Part shown: positions 56,582 to 64,000 of the stretch, piece after piece
How positions within the stretch are numbered: position 1 is the stretch's first letter
How the letters are laid out: the number at the start of each line of letters is the position of its first letter
DNA from: Comamonadaceae bacterium
GTDB taxonomy: Bacteria; Pseudomonadota; Gammaproteobacteria; Burkholderiales; Burkholderiaceae_C
Direction: 5' to 3'
Length of the DNA: 64,000 nt
Assembly (NCBI GenBank): GCA_947455465.1
Contig: CANGNS010000022.1
Span: 1 to 64,000 of the forward strand
Translations under genes and position numbers: made by a program
Notes under the pieces: generated by a model
The model's input: the letters and a program-made list of their open reading frames with translations, nothing else
Databases searched by the model: none
Told to the model about the DNA's origin: nothing

Positions 56582-57624
56582 CTGGCGCTGTGCTTGTCTG
56601 CTTCGGAAGTAAACGAGTCGGCGAAAAACTCGGACTCGGGCAGCCCGGCCAGGGCGCAAAAGTCGCGCCGCGCCGAGTCGACCACGATGGGCGCGCCGCA
56701 GGCATAGACCTGGTGGCCCGACAAATCAGCAAAGTCCTCCAGCACGGCGCGGTGCACAAAGCCGCTGCGGCCTTGCCAAGCGTCCTCGGGCAGGGCGTCC
56801 GAGACCACAGGCACGTAGCGCAGCGAGGGCATGGCGGCGCATTGGGCGCGCATCCAGTCGTCCATGTACAGGTCTGCGGGGCGGCGCCCGCCCCAGTACA
56901 AGGTTACCGGCCGCGTCATGCCGCTGTGCTGCATATGCTCCAAGATGGCTTTGAGTGGTGCAAACCCGGTGCCCGAGGCCAAAAATACCAACGGTTTGTC
57001 CGAGTCCTCGCGCAAAAAGAAGGAGCCCATCGGGCCTTCGATGCGCAAAATATCGCGCTCCTTCAGAGAGCCGAAAACCGTGTCGGTAAAGCGCCCGCCC
57101 GGCATGTGCCGAATATGCAGTTGCACGCCCGGGCCGGTGTGCGGTGCATTGGCCATGGAGTAGCTGCGCCGTGCGCCGTCACGCAAGATGAACTCGACGT
57201 ACTGGCCGGCGCGGTAAGCAAAGGTCTCGGTGGCCGGTAGCTGCAAGTCCATCAGCATCACGTCGGCAGTTTTGCGCACCAAGGCGCTAACCCGGGTGGG
57301 CATTTTGCGCACCGGCAGGGCGCCTGCAGGGCTGACTTGGCGCGACTCCAGCACCACATCGCTGAGCGCTTTGGCGCTGCAGGTGAGCACCATGCCCTGC
57401 GCCTCTTCCGTCTCGCTGAGTGCTTTGCGCTGGAAATTGCTGTGCGCTACCTGGCCCGAGACCAGTTTGCACTTGCACGATCCGCAGGCGCCGTCCTTGC
57501 AGCCGTAGGGCAGGCCGATGCCCTGGCGTATGCCGGCCGCCAGCACGGTTTCATCAGCGCTGGCCTCAAAACGAATGTCGGCGGGCTGGACCGTGATCGA
57601 GAAACTGGCGGCACTGGAACTCAT
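56578..57624 (-). CDS. Ferredoxin-reductase-type oxidoreductase (2Fe-2S plus FAD/NAD), CDP-6-deoxyglucoseen-reductase-like
   Basis: GCKDGACGSCKCKLVSGQ 2Fe-2S motif; AGQYVEFILRDGARRSYSMANAP FAD motif; FLASGTGFAPLKAI NAD motif. Confidence 0.9.
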   Translation of the reverse strand: MSSSAASFSITVQPADIRFEASADETVLAAGIRQGIGLPYGCKDGACGSCKCKLVSGQVAHSNFQRKALSETEEAQGMVLTCSAKALSDVVLESRQVSPAGALPVRKMPTRVSALVRKTADVMLMDLQLPATETFAYRAGQYVEFILRDGARRSYSMANAPHTGPGVQLHIRHMPGGRFTDTVFGSLKERDILRIEGPMGSFFLREDSDKPLVFLASGTGFAPLKAILEHMQHSGMTRPVTLYWGGRRPADLYMDDWMRAQCAAMPSLRYVPVVSDALPEDAWQGRSGFVHRAVLEDFADLSGHQVYACGAPIVVDSARRDFCALAGLPESEFFADSFTSEADKHSAS

Positions 57625-57671
57625 GTTTATGGTTATCCTTTGGGGTTCAAACGAAGCGAAAGCCCCTGATT

Positions 57672-58592
57672 TTGCCCTCAAACCAATCCCCCCTGGGCGC
57701 GCTGCCAGCGCGCTTTCGCCGTAGCCGGGTACTTATCGTGGGCTGCGGCGATGTAGGTTTGCGCGTGCGTAGCGCCCTGGGGCGCGGCCCGCGCGTGCTG
57801 GCCCTGACCTCGCAAAAGGCACGCCTTGCGCCCTTGCGCCAGGCCGGTATGGCGCCTTTGCTGGGCAATTTGGACGAGCCGCGCAGCCTGCGCCGCCTGG
57901 CCGGGCTGGCCCAGCGGGTGCTGCATTTGGCGCCTCCGCCGGGCGAGGGCCGCACCGATCCGCGCACCACGCACCTGGTGCGCGCGCTGCGCTTGCGCTC
58001 GCCGCCGCAGCATCTGGTGTATGCATCGACCAGCGGCGTCTACGGTGATTGCGCAGGCGCAGGCGTGCCCGAGTCCCGCCCCCTGGCGCCACGCAGCGCA
58101 CGGGCTCTGCGGCGCGTGGCCGCCGAGACAGCGGTGCGTATGTGGGGACGGTCGCTGGGCACGCGGACGAGCATTTTGCGGGTGCCTGGTATCTACGCAC
58201 CCAACCGCGAGGGCGGTACGCCCTTGGCGCGGCTGCAGCGTGGCAGCCCCGTGCTGGTTGCCACCGAGGATGTGCTTACCAACCATATCCACGCCGACGA
58301 CCTGGCACGCGCCTGCGTGCTGGCGCTGTGGCGCGGGCGCGCCCAACGGGTCTACAACATCAATGACGATGCCCAGATGCCTATGGGCGACTACATGACG
58401 GCCGCCGCCGCCCTGTACGGCTTGCCGCCACCACCCCGCTTAAGCCGCACCGAGGCCGCAAAAGTGCTCTCGCCCATGCAAATGAGTTTTCTGGAGGAGT
58501 CGCGCCGCCTGGAAAACCAGCGCATGAAAAAAGAGCTGCGCCTGCGCCTGCGCTACCCCGAGGTCTTGGCCGGGCTCGCTGCCGGTCTTTAG
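57672..58592 (+). CDS. NAD-dependent epimerase/dehydratase-like (SDR)
   Basis: VLIVGCGDVGLRV; YASTSGVYGDCAGAGVPES; TSILRVPGIYAPNREGG. Start uncertain. Confidence 0.8.
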   Translation: MPSNQSPLGALPARFRRSRVLIVGCGDVGLRVRSALGRGPRVLALTSQKARLAPLRQAGMAPLLGNLDEPRSLRRLAGLAQRVLHLAPPPGEGRTDPRTTHLVRALRLRSPPQHLVYASTSGVYGDCAGAGVPESRPLAPRSARALRRVAAETAVRMWGRSLGTRTSILRVPGIYAPNREGGTPLARLQRGSPVLVATEDVLTNHIHADDLARACVLALWRGRAQRVYNINDDAQMPMGDYMTAAAALYGLPPPPRLSRTEAAKVLSPMQMSFLEESRRLENQRMKKELRLRLRYPEVLAGLAAGL

Positions 58593-59332
58593 CTGCTGGG
58601 GGGGGCGATGGCGGCAGCTTCTGCTGGCCCTGGGGTCTCCACGGGCGGGTAGATCCGCAGCAAAAGACGCCATACCAGCCAGCTGCAGGCCAGCGTAATG
58701 GGGCCGGCCCACAGCACATCGCTCAGCCAATGGGCCATGTCGGCCATGCGCGCAAAGCCGATGACGGCGCCAGCGAGCAGGCCCGCGACGGCCCAGCGCT
58801 TTTGCCGGCGCGGCTGGATCAGCATCAGCGAGGCGAGAAAAAATCCGCAGGCCACATGGCCGCTGACAAAGGAGCAGTTGTTGTCGCACTGGTCGGTGAT
58901 CACGCCCGCGCGCGTGAAATGCTGCGGGCCACCAAAGTTTTCCACCTGGTAGGGACGGGCGCGCTGCCAGTGCTCTTTAAAGCCACTGTTGACCAGCAAA
59001 CCGGGCCCCAAGGCGCCTGACAAAAATACAAAAGCCAGCGCCAAACGCCAGCGCCGCCCGCGCGGCTGCACGCTGACGGCCAGCCAACCCAGCAGGGCCG
59101 CAATCACAAAAGCGCGAAAAACGGCCGGCAAAAAGCGGTTGATCGCATCTATCCAGACCCAGTGCACCATGTCGGCGCGTGTGCCTTCGGTGGCAAACCA
59201 TTGGGCGGCGGCTATATCAAGCTCTGTCCACACGGTGGGCAGCAAAGCCAGCGCGCACAGTAGCGCGCAGAGCGGGCCAAACAATGCAGGCGTGGCGGCG
59301 CGGGCAGGCGGGTGGGGGGCGTCAGGGTTCAA
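58589..59332 (-). CDS. PAP2-family phosphatase
   Basis: KEHWQRARPYQ, SFVSGHVACGFF, MADMAHWLSDVLWAG phosphatase motifs. Confidence 0.9.
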   Translation of the reverse strand: MNPDAPHPPARAATPALFGPLCALLCALALLPTVWTELDIAAAQWFATEGTRADMVHWVWIDAINRFLPAVFRAFVIAALLGWLAVSVQPRGRRWRLALAFVFLSGALGPGLLVNSGFKEHWQRARPYQVENFGGPQHFTRAGVITDQCDNNCSFVSGHVACGFFLASLMLIQPRRQKRWAVAGLLAGAVIGFARMADMAHWLSDVLWAGPITLACSWLVWRLLLRIYPPVETPGPAEAAAIAPPSS

Positions 59333-59509
59333 GGCGGCAAATGCGTTGCGGTGGCTGGCGCTGATTATCTCTTTCTGGGCTGTCTAAGGCGTGGTGCGCC
59401 TTTGGGTGAGGCCAGGGTAAGGCCAAGGTAAAGCCTGTCAACAGCCTTGTGAGGGCGGCCGTTAACATGCTACAAACGCCGCGTGACGGGCTTCTAGGAG
59501 TTTTATATT

Positions 59510-60151
59510 ATGAAAAATTGGATGTTTGGAATACTTGGATTAAGCACTTTGGCAGGCGCCATGGCGCAAGATGTAGGCCGCGTGCTCTCGTCCACACCGG
59601 TGGTACAGCAGGTGGCTGTGCCCCGGCGGGTATGCACCAGTGAGCAAGTCAATGTGCAGCAGCCCAATAGCGGCGTGGGTTCGGTGATTGGCGCAATTGC
59701 CGGCGGTGCCTTGGGCAATTCGGTAGGTGGCCACGGCGCGGAGCGGGCGGCGGCAACGGCCATCGGCGCCATTGGCGGCGCGGTCATTGGCGACCGGGTC
59801 GAGAGCCCTGGCGGCGAGCGAACCCAAATCGTAGAGCGCTGCCGCATCCAAAACTTTAGCGAAAGCCGCAATGTGGGCTACCAGGTGGTCTACGAGTTTG
59901 GCGGCAAGCAGTACAGCGTGCAAATGCCCCAGGATCCGGGTCCTACGATTGCCTTGCAGGTGAGTCCGGCAGGAGTCAGCCAAAGCAGCCAGTTGCCCAA
60001 TGTGACCATCGCAGCATCCCCCGCGCCGATTTACACCCAAGAGACTTACATCGGCGCGCCGCCGGCGATCTATTACCCGGTGCCGGTGTACCGGCCCACG
60101 GTGGTCGTGCCCTGGGGCTACGGTTACCGGGACCGCCACTTCTGGCGCTAA
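59510..60151 (+). CDS. Glycine-zipper 2TM exported protein
   Basis: GVGSVIGAIAGGALGNSVGGHGAERAAATAIGAIGGAVIGDRVE; signal peptide. Confidence 0.85.
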   Translation: MKNWMFGILGLSTLAGAMAQDVGRVLSSTPVVQQVAVPRRVCTSEQVNVQQPNSGVGSVIGAIAGGALGNSVGGHGAERAAATAIGAIGGAVIGDRVESPGGERTQIVERCRIQNFSESRNVGYQVVYEFGGKQYSVQMPQDPGPTIALQVSPAGVSQSSQLPNVTIAASPAPIYTQETYIGAPPAIYYPVPVYRPTVVVPWGYGYRDRHFWR

Positions 60152-60161
60152 GCGCGCTGGC

Positions 60162-63100
60162 CTAGGAAATATCGATCGCGTGGTCGGTGACCGGGCCCGA
60201 GCCGCTAAAGCGGTTCATGGCCAGGTAGAGCACCGGCGTGATAAAGAGGGTAATGGCCTGCGAAAACACCAGGCCGCCGACCACCGCCAAGCCCAAAGGC
60301 TGGCGCAGCTCGGCCCCGGCACCCACACCAAAGGCGATCGGTAAGGCGCCAAACAGCGCGGCCAGTGAGGTCATCATGATGGGGCGAAAGCGCATCAGGC
60401 AGGCCGTGTGGATCGCCTGCTCGGGCGTCATGCCGTCGTGGCGCTGGGCCTCCAGGGCAAAGTCAATCATCATGATGGCGTTTTTCTTGACGATGCCGAT
60501 CAGCATCAAGATGCCGATGGTGGCGATCAGGGTCAGGTCCTGGCCAAAGAGCATCAGGGTCGCCAAGGCGCCCATGGCCGCTGAGGGCAGGCCCGCCAAA
60601 ATCGTGATGGGGTGGATATAGCTTTCGTAGAGCACGCCCAGCAGCACATAAATCACCAACAGCGCCGCAACCACCAGCACCATTTGCCCGCCTTGCGAGC
60701 TTTTGAACACGGCCGCATCGCCGCCGTAGGTGGTGATGATGGAAGAGGGCAGCTGGATGGCCTCACGCGCTTTGTCGATTTTGGTCGTGGCATCGCCCAG
60801 CGCGGCGCCCGGGGCCAGGTTGAAGGAAATCGTGACCGCTTGCAACTGTCCCACGTGGTTAATGGCGGTTGCGCCCATGGTGCGCTCTACCGTGGTAAAG
60901 CTGCTGATAGGCACCAGCGCGCCGGTGTTGGCGCGCACGTAAATGCCGTTCAAGGCGGCCTCGTCTTGCTTGGCTTCGGGCGCTACTTCCATGATCACCT
61001 GGTAGCTGTCGGTGGGCAGGTAAATCGTAGAGACTTGGCGCTCACCAAAGGCGCTAAAGAGCGCCGAGCGCACCGCGTCCATGCTCACGCCCAGGCTGTT
61101 GGCGCGGTCGCGGTCGATTTTGAGCTGCGCTTGCAAGGCGCGGAACTGGGCATCGCTGGTCACATCCCGAAAAATCGGGTCGCCACGCAGCTTTTCTTGC
61201 AGTTTGGCGGCCCAGCCGTTGAGCTCATCAGCACGCACGCTTTGCAGCACGTACTGAAACTGTGCCTTGCTGGGGCGTCCGCCGAGCTGCAGGTTTTGGA
61301 TGGGGCGCATAAACACATTCAGGCCGGCGACGGATTTCAACTTGCCGCGCAGTCCTTCAATCACTTTCTTGGCCGGCACCCGCTCGGCTGCGGGCTTGAG
61401 TGTCACGAACATGCGTCCGGCGTTTTGGCCATTATTGCCACCGATAAAGGAGTTGACGGCATTGACATTGGGGTCGGCGCGGATGATGTTGACCGCCCGC
61501 TCCTGCAACTGCACCATGGCCTCGAAAGAAATGTCCTCGTTGGCCTCGGTGCTCACGGTAATTTGCCCGATGTCCTCCTCGGGGAAAAAGCCCTTGGGAA
61601 TGATGTTGACCAGGTAAATCGTGCCAATGAAGGTGGAGGCAGCGATCAGCAACACGGTTTTGCGCCAGCGCAGAGTCAGGTTGAGCATGTGCTCGTAGCC
61701 GCCCAGCATTTTTTGAAAGCCGCGCTCAAAAAGGCGAATCATGGCATTGGGCTTTTTGGCGTGGGATTCGGCCTGCAAAAACCGCCCCGCCAGCATAGGC
61801 ACCAACGACAGCGACACAAAAGCAGAAACCAAGATAGACAGCGCCACCACCACCGCAAACTCGTGGAACAGGAGGCCGATCACGCCAGGCATAAAGAAAA
61901 TCGGGATAAACACCGCAATGAGCGAGGTCGAGATCGAGACAATCGTAAAGCCCACCTCGCGCGCACCTTTGAGGGCAGCCTCAAAAGGCTGCTCGCCGTT
62001 TTCCACGTGGCGGATGATGTTCTCCAGCACCACGATGGCATCGTCCACCACCAAACCGACGGCCAGCGTCAGGCCGAGCAGCGAAATATTGTCCAGGCTG
62101 TAGTTCAGGCCCCACAGCAGCGCGACCGCGCCCATCAGCGAGATCGGCAGCGACAAGGTTGGGATCGCGGTGGCCACAAAGCGGCGCAGAAACAAAAAGA
62201 TAACCAGCACCACCAGCGCAATCGTGCCGGCCATGGTCAGGGACACATCGTGCAGCGCCGCGCGAATGGAAATGGAGCGGTCGTTGATGGGCTGCATCGA
62301 GACCGAAGCGGGCATTTGCGCCTGCAATTCGGGCAGCATGGCGCGTATGGTGTCCACCACTTTGACGGTGTTGGCGCCCGGTTGGCGTTGAATGGCCAGA
62401 GAAATAGCGCTGTTGCCATTAAAAGTAGCCCAGGTTTTGAGGCTCTCGACACTGTCCTCCACCTTGGCGACGTCACGCAGACGCACCGGCATGCCGCCTT
62501 TGTTGCTGATGATCAGGTTGCCAAACTCGCGCGCATTGGTCAGCTGCTTGTTGGCCTGTAAAACCAAAGACTGCTTGGCGCCCTCCAGCGTCCCCACGGG
62601 GGTGTTGACGTTGGCCACCTTCAGGGCCGCGCTCACTTCGTCCAGGCTGATGTTCATGGCCGAGAGCGCATCGGGCTTGATGCGCACCCGCACGGCAAAG
62701 CGCTTGGCACCGTAGATACTGACCTGCGCCACGCCGGCGATGGTAGACATGGTGGGCGAAATCAGGTGCTCCGCATAGTCCTGCAGCTCTTGGGGCGAGA
62801 GCGAGGGCGAGGTCATGGAGATGAACATGATGGGCGCATCGGCCGGGTTCACCTTGCGGTAAGACGGCGGGTTGGTCATGTCCACCGGCAGGCTGCGCTG
62901 GGCGCGCAGCAAGGCCGCTTGCACGTCGACCGAGGCCGCGTCAATGTCGCGGCCTTCTTCAAACTCCAGGGTCAGCGAGGTTTGGCCCAAGGTACTAGTG
63001 GAGCTGATGGTTTTGAGGCCCGGCACCGTTTGGAATTGTTTCTCGAGCGGCAGCGCCACCGAGCTGGCCATGGTGTCCGGGTTGGCGCCGGGCAGCGAGG

Positions 63101-63245
63101 CCGAGACATTGATGACCGGCGTGTCATAGCTGGGCAGGGCGGCGGTGGGGATGCTGCGAATGCCAATAATGCCCGCCAGCACCATGCTCAGGTTGAGCAG
63201 CACCGTCATCACCGGACGGCGGATAAAGAGCTCCGAAAAATTCAT
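60162..63245 (-). CDS. RND-family efflux inner-membrane transporter (MdtB/MdtC-like)
   Basis: FIRRPVMTVLLNLSMVLAGIIGIRSIPTAALPSYDTPVINVSASLPGANPDTMASSVALPLEKQ; 12-TM architecture. Confidence 0.95.
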   Translation of the reverse strand: MNFSELFIRRPVMTVLLNLSMVLAGIIGIRSIPTAALPSYDTPVINVSASLPGANPDTMASSVALPLEKQFQTVPGLKTISSTSTLGQTSLTLEFEEGRDIDAASVDVQAALLRAQRSLPVDMTNPPSYRKVNPADAPIMFISMTSPSLSPQELQDYAEHLISPTMSTIAGVAQVSIYGAKRFAVRVRIKPDALSAMNISLDEVSAALKVANVNTPVGTLEGAKQSLVLQANKQLTNAREFGNLIISNKGGMPVRLRDVAKVEDSVESLKTWATFNGNSAISLAIQRQPGANTVKVVDTIRAMLPELQAQMPASVSMQPINDRSISIRAALHDVSLTMAGTIALVVLVIFLFLRRFVATAIPTLSLPISLMGAVALLWGLNYSLDNISLLGLTLAVGLVVDDAIVVLENIIRHVENGEQPFEAALKGAREVGFTIVSISTSLIAVFIPIFFMPGVIGLLFHEFAVVVALSILVSAFVSLSLVPMLAGRFLQAESHAKKPNAMIRLFERGFQKMLGGYEHMLNLTLRWRKTVLLIAASTFIGTIYLVNIIPKGFFPEEDIGQITVSTEANEDISFEAMVQLQERAVNIIRADPNVNAVNSFIGGNNGQNAGRMFVTLKPAAERVPAKKVIEGLRGKLKSVAGLNVFMRPIQNLQLGGRPSKAQFQYVLQSVRADELNGWAAKLQEKLRGDPIFRDVTSDAQFRALQAQLKIDRDRANSLGVSMDAVRSALFSAFGERQVSTIYLPTDSYQVIMEVAPEAKQDEAALNGIYVRANTGALVPISSFTTVERTMGATAINHVGQLQAVTISFNLAPGAALGDATTKIDKAREAIQLPSSIITTYGGDAAVFKSSQGGQMVLVVAALLVIYVLLGVLYESYIHPITILAGLPSAAMGALATLMLFGQDLTLIATIGILMLIGIVKKNAIMMIDFALEAQRHDGMTPEQAIHTACLMRFRPIMMTSLAALFGALPIAFGVGAGAELRQPLGLAVVGGLVFSQAITLFITPVLYLAMNRFSGSGPVTDHAIDIS

Positions 63246-64000
63246 GGTGCGCTCGCCTTGGCTGCGCCCGACGTTGCTGAAGCGGCCGGGGCGGCTGCGC
63301 TGGCGCCGCCTTGCGGGTCTTTGGGCGCGTCTTTGCTGCGCTCGACCACGGGGCTGCCCGGACGCACGTTTTGCCGTCCGTCCAGGATGATGGATTCACC
63401 CAGCGCTACGCCGGTCACGGCCACCTCGGCGCCCTGGCCCTGCACGATTTTGAGCGGGCGCATTACCGCTTTGCCGTCTTGCACCGCATACGCAAAAGCA
63501 CCGCGCGCGCCGTAAATCACGGCCGCTTGCGGGATCACCAAGGCGTCTTTGAGTTCGCGCAGTGTTTGCGCAATCTCCACAAAGGCGCCGGGCCAGAGCT
63601 TTTCTTCGTCATTCTTGAAATAGGCCTTAGCTTTGACCGAGCCCGAGGCAGCATCTACCACGCTGTCGACAAACTGCAGCTTGCCCTTGAAGCTGCCGCC
63701 GTTGTCGGCCAGGGTGGCTGTGACCGGCGCGCCGCCGTCCTTGAGTGCCGCCAAGGCATCCGAAATATTGCGCTGGGGCAGGGTGAAGGTCACCGCAATC
63801 GGGTTGATCTGGGTGATGGTCAGCAAGTTGGTGATATTGGCCTGCACCGCCGCCCCGGCTGACACATTGACCACGCCCACCCGCCCGGACAAGGGCGCGT
63901 TGATGCGCGCATACGACAGCGCCACTTTGGCCGCGTCCAGGGCCGCTTTGTCCGCGTTCAGGGTAGCCAGCCAGCCCTCGACGCTGGCCAGCGCGGTATC
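63242..64000 (-). CDS. RND efflux periplasmic adaptor (HlyD/MdtA-like), truncated by the window edge
   Basis: The frame stays open to base 64000 (...DTALASVEGWLATLNADKAALDAAKVALSYARINAPLSGRVG); overlaps the RND gene start. Confidence 0.9.
   Translation of the reverse strand, partial: DTALASVEGWLATLNADKAALDAAKVALSYARINAPLSGRVGVVNVSAGAAVQANITNLLTITQINPIAVTFTLPQRNISDALAALKDGGAPVTATLADNGGSFKGKLQFVDSVVDAASGSVKAKAYFKNDEEKLWPGAFVEIAQTLRELKDALVIPQAAVIYGARGAFAYAVQDGKAVMRPLKIVQGQGAEVAVTGVALGESIILDGRQNVRPGSPVVERSKDAPKDPQGGASAAAPAASATSGAAKASAP

Noticed and set aside
60612-62561. 649-aa plus-strand ORF
   Set aside because: Antisense to the RND transporter; no recognisable domain and biased composition.

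Overview
The window is high-GC chromosomal DNA, probably from a Burkholderiales/Comamonadaceae-like betaproteobacterium. The taxon is inferred from the glnD/map/trxB/ftsK/lolA/rarA neighbourhood and not tested. Three parts stand out. (1) About 1-4.3 kb is the right end of an integrated island. It holds the C-terminus of a 306-bp-repeat Ig-like/RTX/DUF4214 surface protein, two inverted relic 3' ends of an IS3-like transposase, a YiiX/NlpC-P60-like hydrolase and a HigBA pair. It ends at a 25-bp copy of the 3' end of tRNA-His followed by a strong terminator, which is a classic attachment-site scar. (2) About 5.7-12.5 kb is a minus-strand block of exported or surface lipoproteins, part of it visibly AT-rich. 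(3) About 12.5-36.9 kb is a large carbohydrate-utilisation locus: five Cys-type sulfatases, an apparently exported lipoprotein formylglycine-generating enzyme, two alginate-lyase-superfamily paralogs, a TonB-dependent receptor, uronate dehydrogenase, an SMP-30-type lactonase, a LacI regulator, a complete sugar ABC importer, an uncharacterised 606-aa cytoplasmic protein and an esterase. At least four promoters in this locus carry the same LacI-type palindrome (TAAACGTTTA or AAAACGTTTT), so it looks like one regulon for a sulfated polyuronate. The rest (about 36.9-64 kb) is mostly ordinary: TRAP transporter, glnD, map, trxB, ftsK, lolA, rarA, livHMGF, a drug/metabolite exporter, an oxidoreductase, PAP2, a glycine-zipper protein and an RND efflux pump.
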